Source: Bacillota bacterium
GTDB lineage: Bacteria > Bacillota > Clostridia > Oscillospirales > Ruminococcaceae
Direction: 5' to 3'
Assembly (NCBI GenBank): GCA_023460535.1
Contig: JAEWPV010000007.1
Span: forward strand, 248,001-312,000
DNA length: 64,000 nucleotides
Shown here: piece by piece, positions 17,310-25,758 of the stretch
Layout: each line of letters starts with the position of its first letter
How positions within the stretch are numbered: position 1 is the stretch's first letter
The notes under the pieces: model-generated
Told to the model about the DNA's origin: nothing
Seen by the model: the letters and a program-made list of their open reading frames with translations, nothing else
Databases searched by the model: none
Made by a program: the position numbers and the translations under genes

Positions 17310-19294
17310 ATGCGTCACATGAACATAGACATCGAGACCTTTAGCAGTGTGGACCTCACAAAATCGGGGCTGTACAAATACGTACAGTCCCCCGATTTTC
17401 AAATTCTGCTGTTCGCATACTCGCTGGACGGCGGTCCGGTTGAAGTAATTGATTTATCAGTAGGACAAGAGATACCGGGACGCGTTATATCCCTTTTATA
17501 TCGCAGGGACTGTTTGAAACACGCATATAACGCCTCGTTTGAGTGGTATTGCTTATCGAAACACTTTATCATCCCCGACCCCGCCGCATGGCTCTCACAA
17601 TGGCGATGCACGATGCTTCACGGTCTGTATTGCGGATATACCGCCGGACTATCGGCAACAGGCGAGGCACTGGGGCTGCCGCAGGATAAGCGCAAGCTGG
17701 GCACCGGCAAAAGCCTGATTAAGACCTTTTGCACTCCCTGCGCACCCACAGCGCGAAATGGTCATCGAACCCGCACCATGAGCCTGACAAATGGGCTTTG
17801 TTTGTAAAATATAACCGGCAGGATGTGTACGCCGAAATGGAAATCGAACGCCGTCTATCGTCGTGGCCTGTACCGGATGCTATACAGCGACAGTGGGAGC
17901 TTGACCAACGCACCAACGCGCTCGGCGTGGCTGTTGACCGAGACATGATAGCAGGTGCGCTCGACTGCTCCGCACAGGTAACTGCAGAGCTGACAGCCGA
18001 GGCGGTGCAGCTGACAGGGCTTGATAACCCGAACAGTGTGGCGCAACTAAAAAAGTGGCTTGACAAGGAGCTACCTGATGAAGAAATCGAGACACTGAAC
18101 AAGGAAACCGTGTCCGGTCTGCTTAAGAAGGACCTTGACAATGATACCGCCGTGCGGGTACTTGAAATCCGCAAGGAGCTTGCCAAGACCAGCGTAAAAA
18201 AATACACCGCCATGGAACAGGCGGTGTGTGATGATGGTCGTGTAAGGGGGTTGCTACAGTTCTATGGCGCAAACCGTACCGGCAGATGGGCGGGCAGATT
18301 GGTACAGGTGCAAAACCTCCCGCGTACATACATCGGTGCGCTGCCCCTCGCCCGGCAACTCGTTAAAGACCGCAAGGTCGAACACCTGAAACTGCTTTAT
18401 GGCAGTCTGCCGGATACTCTTTCGCAGCTCATCCGCACGGCACTGATACCCGCCCGCGGGCATGTATTTCTTGACGCCGACTTTAGCGCCATCGAGGCGC
18501 GTGTCGTCGCATGGCTTGCCGGTGAGGACTGGGCGCTCGATGTATTCCGCGGCGACGGTCGCATTTACGAAGCCTGCGCCGCGCAGATGTTTGGTGTGGA
18601 CGTATCGCTCATTAGCAAAGGCAACCCCGAATATGCCCTGCGTCAAAAGGGCAAGGTTGCAACCCTCGCTCTCGGATACGGCGGCGGTGCCGGAGCTCTG
18701 GTAGCCATGGGTGCGCTCAAGCAAGGCTTAACCGAGGAGGAGCTGCCGGACATCGTGCAACGTTGGCGTCAAGCCAACAAGCGCATCCGTGACCTGTGGT
18801 ATCAGCTGGAGGCGGCAGCCATGGAAACAGTGCGAACCGGCAAGCCGCAAGGCGTGCGTGGGCTGATGTTTTCCCTTGAGGGCGATGCCGCAAGCAATCA
18901 GTGGTTCATGACTATCACACTACCCTCGGGACGCAAGCTATTCTATGCCCGACCCTTTTTAGCAATCGGCAAATTTGATAAGGAAGCCCTGTTTTACTGG
19001 GGCATGGACCAGACATCGAAAAAGTGGAAGGTCATTGATACTTGGGGCGGCAAGCTCGTTGAGAACGTCGTGCAGGCTATTGCACGTGACTGCTTGTCCG
19101 AGACGCTCAACAGATTAGATACCGCCGGTTACAAGGTGGCGTTCCACGTGCATGACGAAGTGGTCATCGAAGCCCCGCTGAAAGCCGCAGACCTCGACGC
19201 GGTATGTACAATCATGAGTCAGCCAATTCCGTGGGCGCCCGATCTGCCGCTGGGGGCTGATGGGTGGGTTGGGGAGTTTTATCGGAAGGATTAA
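17310..19294 (+). pseudogene. Phage family A DNA polymerase, frameshifted
   Basis: Two overlapping frames make one polymerase. 17310-17807 encodes the 3'-5' exonuclease start (MNIDIETFSSVDLTKSGLYKYV) through KLGTGKSLIKTFC...NGHRTRT. The second frame carries HHEPDKWALFVKYNRQDVYAEMEIERRL and all polymerase motifs: A (FLDADFSAIEARVVAWLAGE), B (RQKGKVATLALGYGG) and C (HVHDEVVIE). The switch falls near 17770-17785 and is net -1 or +2. No slippery heptamer is visible there, and family proteins carry a few more residues (RTRN-LP-HHEP), so a small deletion, possibly 10 nt between CCG repeats, is the best reading. Sequencing error is not excluded. A separate polymerase domain could still be made from an internal start. 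Confidence 0.85.
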
Positions 19295-20099
19295 GTTCAG
19301 GAGAACTAATGAAATCCGTGTATAACATCACAGTTGGTCTTCGATTATTTGAACGTTTTTTACTATTAAGAATGTTCTTATCCTTTATGTATTTATTAAA
19401 AGTTAAACATTTTTTGTATTCTATATTTTTTTCACAAGTTTTACAGCCAATATTTTCATTGCATAAAATTCTCAGATATCTTTCTTTAACTGTTCTTACA
19501 CTCTCATACTGATTTGAAAAAGAATCTATTATCTCAAGAATTTTCTTTTCCTCGTTAATTTTTCTCCCTTTGCTTTCCATCTTAACTCTTTCCCATTCCG
19601 CCTTGAGATAAATTTGAATTGCAAGCAGTAATTCTCTTCTCGTTCTCTGAAATTCAGATTTCTGTTCATCTTCTAAGGGGAATGTGGGGAAATTTCTGAC
19701 CACTCTGTTTATATATAGAGCAACTACTTGATCGATCGCCCCGCTAACATTCAAATATAACAATAGACTCTCCGCAGCCTTAACAAAGTCTTTTTTTAAC
19801 TTACTATAATCAACGTCATTGCTCTCATCCGCGCTAAATATTTCAAATTGGACTAGCTTAGCTGAAATTCTTCGAACCTTAGAGATCCACTCCATTCGGT
19901 TCTGTGTTATGCCATCAAACCGATTCCTGCGATTCGCTATTAAAATTGAACCAATAATAGCCATCACGCTTGTGACAATAACAGGAACAGTGTTTACTAA
20001 CTGATTCCACCAGTCCGGATGATTATTCTGCGCAATAGTAGCGGTAAGCTTGTCTATCGCGATAATAATATCTCGAGCGACTATTGCTAATTCCTCCAT
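19212..20099 (-). CDS. Antisense accessory membrane protein, unknown function
   Basis: A 295-residue AT-rich gene against the direction of all its neighbours. One membrane helix (about 32-55: NTVPVIVTSVMAIIGSILIANRR) precedes a soluble helical domain with NRFDGITQNRMEWISKVRRISAKLVQFEIF, and a Cys-rich segment CNENIGCKTCEKNIEYKKC near 215-233. The last about 28 codons overlap the polymerase 3' end and give a Pro-rich tail, as if the gene was inserted and lost its own stop. Probable lysogenic-conversion or phage-exclusion cargo; no family recognised. Confidence 0.7.
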   Translation of the reverse strand: MEELAIVARDIIIAIDKLTATIAQNNHPDWWNQLVNTVPVIVTSVMAIIGSILIANRRNRFDGITQNRMEWISKVRRISAKLVQFEIFSADESNDVDYSKLKKDFVKAAESLLLYLNVSGAIDQVVALYINRVVRNFPTFPLEDEQKSEFQRTRRELLLAIQIYLKAEWERVKMESKGRKINEEKKILEIIDSFSNQYESVRTVKERYLRILCNENIGCKTCEKNIEYKKCLTFNKYIKDKNILNSKKRSNNRRPTVMLYTDFISSPELNPSDKTPQPTHQPPAADRAPTELADS

Positions 20100-20169
20100 A
20101 TCGAAGCCCCCTTATCATTTTTCTTTAGAATACCCCATAATCCCCCATTTTGTAAAGGAGTAAAACAAC

Positions 20170-22581
20170 ATGCTCCAAAATGACCGTAAAATAACAATCT
20201 CAACCGCCGGTAGCCGCAAGGCTACCAAGTGGCCACCGTCCACACTGATGTGGTCGGAGCTGGTTGAGCGGTTACATACCCCAGTACGCGGCACCGAGAC
20301 CCTAGCCGAATACCTCGCCATGAAGAAAGGTCAGCAGGACGACCTAAAGGACGTCGGCGGCTTTGTGGCGGGAAGCCTCACCGGTAACCGCCGCAAGGCG
20401 GGTGCCGTAGCCGGGCGCGATGTGCTGACACTTGACCTTGACAATATCCCCGCAGGTGGCACACAGGACGTGCTGCGGCGCGTGGATGGTCTCGGTTGCG
20501 CATATTGCGTATACTCCACCCGCAAGCACCATGAAGCCGCCCCGCGCCTACGTGTGCTGTTGCCGCTGGACCGCACGGTCACCGCAGATGAGTACGAGCC
20601 GATCGCGCGCAAAGCGGCGGAGCTGATCGCCAAGGACGACGCCGGTCACCTTCTGTTCTGCGACCCTTCCACCTTCGAGGCGTCACGCTTAATGTACTGG
20701 CCGTCCTGTTGCTCTGATAGTCAATATGTCTATGCCTTCGGCGATAAGCCGATGCTCTACGCCGACGGTATGCTGGGTCTCTATGCGGACTGGCGCAATG
20801 TAACATCATGGCCGCAGGTGGCAGGCGTTCAGCCTGTACAGCGTCCCTCAGGCAAGCAATCTGACCCCGAGGATAAACCGGGCGTTGTGGGCGCATTCTG
20901 CCGCATCTACGACGTGTACCGAGCGATGGCTGAGCTTATCCCCGACGCATATATCCCTTGTGACATCGAGGGACGCTACACCTTTACCGGCGGCTCTACG
21001 ACCGGCGGCGCGGTGATTTACGATGGCGGCAAGTTCCTTTTCTCGCATCATGCCACCGACCCATGCGGCGGTAAGCTCGTAAACGCCTTTGACCTCGTAC
21101 GCCTACATCGCTTTAACAATCTGGATGACGACGCAAAGCCGGACACACCGACCAATAAGCTGCCGAGCTACACCGCTATGTGCGAATATGCAGTGGCAGA
21201 TACCCACGTTGCGGCACTGCTAAACACCGAACGCTACGAAGCTGCCACGAAGGACTTCGAGACCCCGCCCGGCGCGGATGACACCAACTGGATTATCAAG
21301 CTGCAGGTATCACCCTCCACTGGTACACCCGCCAAAACCTCCGCAAACGTCGCCTTGTTGTTGGACAACGACCCCCGCGTCAAAGGGCGTATCAAAAAGG
21401 ATCTGTTTGCCGACCGCCTGCTCGGCGTTGCTCCGCTGCCGTGGGGCAGTCGCGAGACTGCCGACGGTGACTTCCACTGGACGGACGAGGACGACAGCGG
21501 CTTGCGCATGTACATAGAAAAGGCGCTGGGATTCCGCTCCAAAGACATCGTCGACGACGCTCTGAAAAATCACTACGCCAAGTACAGCTTTAACCCTGTT
21601 GTGGACTACCTGAGCGCCCTGCAGTGGGACGGCGTCAAGCGTCTGGACACGATACTCATTGATTACCTCGGCGCAGCTGATACCCCTTACGTAAGGGCTG
21701 TAAGCCGCAAGGCGTTCACAGCAGCTGTTGCCCGTGCCATGACCCCAGGATGCAAATACGACACCATGACCATTCTCACAGGTCCGCAGGGTATCGGAAA
21801 AAGCACCCTGCTTAAAAAGATGGGGCGCAAATGGTTTTCCGACAGCATCAAAACCTTTGAGGGCAAAGAGGCGTCAGAGCTGGTACAGGGTGTATGGCTG
21901 GTAGAGCTCGGCGAGTTGGAGGCATTCACAAAATCCGAAGTCGGGCGCATCAAGCAGTTTTTGAGCCAACAGGAGGATATCTACCGAGCGGCTTATGGTC
22001 GGCATGTAGGCTGGCACCCTAGGCGCTGTGTGTTCTTCGGCACCAGCAATAACGGCGAATATCTCCGCGACAAGACCGGCAATCGTCGTTTCTGGCCGAT
22101 AGACGTTGGAGTCCAGGAGCACAGCAAAAGTGTATTTCGCGACCTCGATGATGAGATAGACCAATTGTGGGCTGAGGCTGTCACCTGTTGGCGTTTAGGA
22201 GAACCCCTGTATCTCTCTGGCGATGTTGAACGTCAGGCGATGGAAGAACAGGAAGCCCACAGAGAGACCAGTGCACGTGAAGGACTGATTAGTGAGTTTG
22301 TCAACCGCGAGGTGCCGGAGGACTGGCACGCATGGAGCCTTGACCGCAGACGTCAGTATTGGGGCGGCGGGGTTATGGGCGGAATTCGCACAATAACGCG
22401 TACACGCGTGTGTGCCTTAGAGGTGTGGTGCGAGGCGTTGGGCGGCGATTTCAAAGGTATGAAATATACGGACGCAGCGGAGATCAATAGTGTGATAGGT
22501 GCTATGTCTCACTGGAAACGAACAAAAAACGGTGTCCGTTGCGGGTATTGCGGATTGCAAAAAGCCTTTGAAAAAGAGTGA
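20170..22581 (+). CDS. VapE-type phage primase/helicase
   Basis: 803 residues: N-terminal archaeo-eukaryotic-like primase segment (about 60-200, DVLTLDLDNIPAGG), middle linker, then a virulence-associated E helicase domain with Walker A TGPQGIGKSTLLKKMG (about 536-551), Walker B WLVELGELEAF, and the RRCVFFGTSNNGEYLRDKTGNRRFWPI sensor region. It should unwind and prime at the phage origin, which may be the repeat array directly after it. RBS AAAGGAG at good spacing. Confidence 0.92.
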   Translation: MLQNDRKITISTAGSRKATKWPPSTLMWSELVERLHTPVRGTETLAEYLAMKKGQQDDLKDVGGFVAGSLTGNRRKAGAVAGRDVLTLDLDNIPAGGTQDVLRRVDGLGCAYCVYSTRKHHEAAPRLRVLLPLDRTVTADEYEPIARKAAELIAKDDAGHLLFCDPSTFEASRLMYWPSCCSDSQYVYAFGDKPMLYADGMLGLYADWRNVTSWPQVAGVQPVQRPSGKQSDPEDKPGVVGAFCRIYDVYRAMAELIPDAYIPCDIEGRYTFTGGSTTGGAVIYDGGKFLFSHHATDPCGGKLVNAFDLVRLHRFNNLDDDAKPDTPTNKLPSYTAMCEYAVADTHVAALLNTERYEAATKDFETPPGADDTNWIIKLQVSPSTGTPAKTSANVALLLDNDPRVKGRIKKDLFADRLLGVAPLPWGSRETADGDFHWTDEDDSGLRMYIEKALGFRSKDIVDDALKNHYAKYSFNPVVDYLSALQWDGVKRLDTILIDYLGAADTPYVRAVSRKAFTAAVARAMTPGCKYDTMTILTGPQGIGKSTLLKKMGRKWFSDSIKTFEGKEASELVQGVWLVELGELEAFTKSEVGRIKQFLSQQEDIYRAAYGRHVGWHPRRCVFFGTSNNGEYLRDKTGNRRFWPIDVGVQEHSKSVFRDLDDEIDQLWAEAVTCWRLGEPLYLSGDVERQAMEEQEAHRETSAREGLISEFVNREVPEDWHAWSLDRRRQYWGGGVMGGIRTITRTRVCALEVWCEALGGDFKGMKYTDAAEINSVIGAMSHWKRTKNGVRCGYCGLQKAFEKE

Positions 22582-22588
22582 TTTGCCT

Positions 22589-22856
22589 GTTACTTTCTCT
22601 GTTACTTTGCCCGTTACTTTTAGTTTTTTAAAAGTAACAGGTAACAAAAGGTGTTACTTTGTTACTTTGGTGTTACTTTCAAAGTAACAGCGAAAAACCG
22701 CATAGCATCAATAGTTTACAGGCTCTTGTTACTTTGTTACTTCTACTCTAATAGAGAGTAATAAATAGGTACATTAGGCACACATATAAACGCCTAATAC
22801 GCCTAATGTGCCTGTATATGTAGTGCGTACGCGTGTGTACGAGCCGGAAAGTAACA
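22589..22856. repeat. Iteron array, candidate phage replication origin
   Basis: About ten copies of GTTACTTT in roughly 270 bp. Seven or more are in direct orientation (22589, 22601, 22613, 22653, 22661, 22672, 22728, with a 7/8 copy at 22736) and three inverted (AAAGTAAC at 22631, 22681, 22848). A second inverted repeat, ACATTAGGC (22771-22779) with GCCTAATGT (22801-22809), follows. No gene in this gap. Lies right after the primase/helicase gene. Confidence 0.65.
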
Positions 22857-22881
22857 GGATGTTTGAAGGGATGATAAAACC

Positions 22882-23163
22882 GTGACCGAAGCACAAATAG
22901 AAAACCGCCTTGTACGAATGGTACGTGACCGAGGCGGGCTATGCTTTAAATTTACAAGCCCGAACAACCCCGGTGTACCGGACAGGATTGTCATCACCCC
23001 AGATGGGCGAACGATATACGTTGAACTCAAAACCAGCATCGGCAGCCTGCAGCGCATCCAGCAGTGGCAGATTTCTGAGATGAGAAAGCGCGGTGCAGAT
23101 GTTCGGGTAATCAAAGGGCTGGACGCCGCAAAGGCGTTTGTTGAGGAGGTGATGCCGCAATGA
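22882..23163 (+). CDS. VRR-NUC domain nuclease
   Basis: 93 residues, the stand-alone phage form of the VRR-NUC fold: EAQIENRLVRMVRDRGGLCFKFTSPNNPGVPDRIVITPDGRTIYVELKTSIGSLQRIQQWQI, with catalytic Asp/Glu-x-Lys (VPDR, VELKT) and the trailing QxxW motif. Acts on branched or flap DNA in related proteins. ATGA overlap with the SNF2 helicase, a pair very common in Firmicutes siphophages. Confidence 0.92.
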   Translation: MTEAQIENRLVRMVRDRGGLCFKFTSPNNPGVPDRIVITPDGRTIYVELKTSIGSLQRIQQWQISEMRKRGADVRVIKGLDAAKAFVEEVMPQ

Positions 23164-24537
23164 AGTTCAATCCACACCCCTATCAGGGTTACTGCATTAA
23201 CAGAATTATTTCTGACACCGCCCTTGGGCTATTTCTGGATATGGGCTTAGGTTAGCAAAACGGTAATCACCCTATCGGCTATCGCCGACTTGAAATACAA
23301 CCGCTTTGCCGTAAATCGTGTGTTGGTTATCGCCCCAAAGAAAGTCGCCGAAGCCACGTGGAGCAAAGAGGCGGCTAAGTGGGACCACCTGCACCTGCTG
23401 CGCATCGTTACGGTGTTGGGCAGTGGGCAACGACGAATCCGGGCGCTTAACACCCCTGCGGATATCTGGATTATCAACCGGGAGAACGTGCAGTGGCTGG
23501 TGGACTACTACCGCAATTCATGGCCGTTTGACATGGTCGTTATCGATGAATCGTCGAGCTTTAAAAACCATCAGGCAAAGCGCTTCAAGTCTCTCAAGTG
23601 GGTACGCCCGCACATTAACCGCATCGTGGAGCTGACTGGTACCCCCGCCCCTAACGGACTGATTGACCTATGGGCGCAAATTTATCTACTGGATGGCGGC
23701 CAGCGGTTGGGCAAGACAATTACCGGCTTTCGCGAGAGATATTTTAGTCCCGATCAGCGTAACGCGACAACCATCTTTTCATACAAACCCAAGGACGGTG
23801 CCGACAACGCCATACAAAGCCTGCTAGGAGATATCTGTGTGTCGATGAAAGCGGAGGACTACCTGCAGCTGCCGGACGTAGTGATTGACGACATCCCTGT
23901 GGTGCTGGACCCGAAAGCAAAAAAGCAGTACGACGAACTCGAACGCGAGATGCTGCTGCAGGTGAACGAGGACACCATAGAGGCACCCTTTGCGGCGTCA
24001 CTGTCCAACAAGCTGCTACAGCTTTGCAACGGCGCTGCATACGATGCAGACCATCGCGTGATAGACATCCACCAGTGCAAAATCGAGGCGTTCATGGAGC
24101 TTGTGGAGCAACTAAACGGACAGCCAGCGCTTGTGTTTTACAACTTCCAGCACGACCTTACCCGGCTTGAATCTGCGCTGTCCAAAACCAAACTGCGTGT
24201 ACGCAGACTATCCACTCCGCAGGATGAAACCGACTGGAACAACCGGCAGATCGATATCCTGCTAGCACATCCTGCGTCGTGCGCCTACGGACTAAACCTG
24301 CAGGACGGCGGTAACCATGTCGTGTGGTTTGGTCTGAACTGGTCGCTAGAGCTATACCAGCAAGCAAATAAGCGCCTGCACCGTCAAGGGCAGACGCAGA
24401 AGGTTATCATACACCACCTTGCGGTCGTCGGAGGTCGCGACGAAGATGTCGTCGCCGCGTTGGCAGATAAGGGCGCAACGCAGGACCATCTGATCAACAG
24501 CCTCAAGGCAAGAATCGAGAAAGTGAAAGGAGCGTGA
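23160..24537 (+). pseudogene. SNF2/DEAD-like helicase, disrupted in Walker A
   Basis: Starts MKFNPHPYQGYCINRIISDTALGLFLDMGLG, then hits TAG at 23253-23255. Removing 4 nt restores GLGKT VITLSAIADLKYN, so a TTAG/GTTA insertion (ttag-g-ttag) sits exactly in the nucleotide-binding loop. The remaining frame (23290-24537) keeps DEAH-like VVIDESSSFKN, LTGTPAPNG and the C-terminal QANKRLHRQGQ motif VI. Without Walker A it cannot hydrolyse ATP. A TTG/GTG restart could yield an N-terminally truncated protein. Sequencing error remains possible. Confidence 0.9.
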
Positions 24538-24542
24538 ACCAA

Positions 24543-25040
24543 ATGCCTAAACTACTAACGATAACCCTAACCATCGCCGCCCTCGCCATCCTCCTGACCA
24601 TCACCGCCTACGCCGCCCCTACGGACGACCTAACCGCCCCATATGACATCCCTACCGTAGAGCAGCTTGCTGGTGCCCTGCGGCATGACCTCGTCCAATA
24701 CGCCGACGCCTACCTCGAGGCGGCGGAGCGGTACGGGATTAACGTATATTTCTTGGTCTCTAAGGATGCCCTTGAATCCGGCTGGGGAAGGTACCGAGCC
24801 GCACCCAACAACCTCGGAGGCTGGACAGCTAACGACGGCGGGTACATGGCGTTTGACAGTGTCGAGGACTACATAGACCACACCGCCCGTAATCTTCGCG
24901 ATATGTACCTGACGCCTGAGGGGATATATCATACCGGCTACACGCTGGCTGACGTTGGATATTACTATAACGGGTCTAACGAGTGGGCCGAGGCTGTGGC
25001 GGGGATTTGGGGGACGGTTGAGAGGAGGGTTGATATATGA
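24543..25040 (+). CDS. Exported glucosaminidase-like wall hydrolase
   Basis: 165 residues with a signal peptide (LLTITLTIAALAILLTITAYAA, cleavage after AYA) and a glucosaminidase-like domain: FLVSKDALESGWGRYRAAPNNLGGWTANDGGYMAFDSVEDYIDHTARNL with catalytic Glu in ALESGWG. ATG at 24543 preferred over GTG at 24534 because AGGAG is then well spaced. Its place in the replication/late-control region rather than the lysis cassette is unusual; it may help entry or remodel the wall of the lysogen. Confidence 0.75.
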   Translation: MPKLLTITLTIAALAILLTITAYAAPTDDLTAPYDIPTVEQLAGALRHDLVQYADAYLEAAERYGINVYFLVSKDALESGWGRYRAAPNNLGGWTANDGGYMAFDSVEDYIDHTARNLRDMYLTPEGIYHTGYTLADVGYYYNGSNEWAEAVAGIWGTVERRVDI

Positions 25041-25444
25041 CGGCAAAACAATATCTTTGCAGATACCAGGAGATTAACCGAGAACTTGATGCGCTGGTCG
25101 AGGATTGCGCCCGCCTTCGCAGTCTCGCCGAGCGCGTTGGATGTGGACAGCTGAGTGATATGCCTCGTGGAGGAAGTGCTGATCCATCCGCACAGTTCAC
25201 TCATGCCGTGGAGCTAATCATCGCCAAGGAGGCGGAAATTAATCGAATGATTGACGCCATGATGACTGTCCGGGGCGAGATTGAGGCAACAATCGATACT
25301 GTATCCGATGCCACGCTGCGTACACTGCTGCGATACCGGTACATATGTGGTTGGACTTGGGAGCGGATAGCGGTGGAGATGGATTATAGCTATATGCACA
25401 TTTGTAGGCTACACGGGAAGGTTCTTGCCGAAATAAAGATGTGA
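25037..25444 (+). CDS. Late-gene regulator (DUF1492/ArpU-like, sigma region 4-like)
   Basis: 135 residues: helical N-terminal half (QYLCRYQEINRELDALVEDCARLRSLAERV) and a C-terminal helix-turn-helix of the sigma-70 region 4 type (LRTLLRYRYICGWTWERIAVEMDYSYMHICRLHGKVLAEIK). Members sit just before the terminase genes and switch on phage late transcription. Overlaps the upstream gene by ATGA. Confidence 0.8.
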   Translation: MTAKQYLCRYQEINRELDALVEDCARLRSLAERVGCGQLSDMPRGGSADPSAQFTHAVELIIAKEAEINRMIDAMMTVRGEIEATIDTVSDATLRTLLRYRYICGWTWERIAVEMDYSYMHICRLHGKVLAEIKM

Positions 25445-25758
25445 TAGAATGTTATATCAATCATGAGTACAATGTAATTATGGACAGTTGCAAGAGGTGC
25501 CCGACGGCGCAGCGGGTCAAATGTCAAGAAGAGACGCAGCCTTGTAATGTCCACACAGACGCAACCCGCCAGCAGTAAGCCGCGCAACATAGCGCGCCAC
25601 GGTCAACAATCCGGGGCATTGCCGACACTGGCGGGGGATTAAAACAAAAACCGCCTAGAAATGGGCGGTTTTTATACAAAAGTTCTCCCTAAATGTAGAA
25701 TTATTGCATTATATGGTGTATAGTGTAAGGGTATATACTTGAGGGAGGTAACAACAAT
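25445..25758. other. Intergenic: terminator and promoter before the ATPase/methylase cassette
   Basis: Mostly noncoding. A 32-codon Cys-containing frame at 25480-25578 has no RBS and is doubtful. The region ends with a terminator at 25648-25674 and a candidate promoter just ahead of the ATPase gene: TAGAAT, 17 bp, TATAGT. Only the -10 is good. Confidence 0.45.
25648..25674 (+). terminator. Intrinsic terminator upstream of the accessory cassette
   Basis: AAACCGCC/GGCGGTTT stem with a 7-nt loop and a TTTTTAT tail. Confidence 0.85.

Noticed and set aside
17770..17790. Programmed frameshift in the DNA polymerase
   Set aside because: No X XXY YYZ heptamer or strong stem at the junction; a small deletion fits better.
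19264..19512. Plus-strand frame opposite the antisense membrane gene
   Set aside because: Low-complexity AT-rich shadow; the minus-strand frame is longer and has a coherent membrane protein.
22589..22856. CRISPR array
   Set aside because: Repeats are 8 bp, irregularly spaced and in both orientations, with no spacers of constant length.
25480..25578. 32-codon Cys-containing frame
   Set aside because: No Shine-Dalgarno and no conservation evidence.
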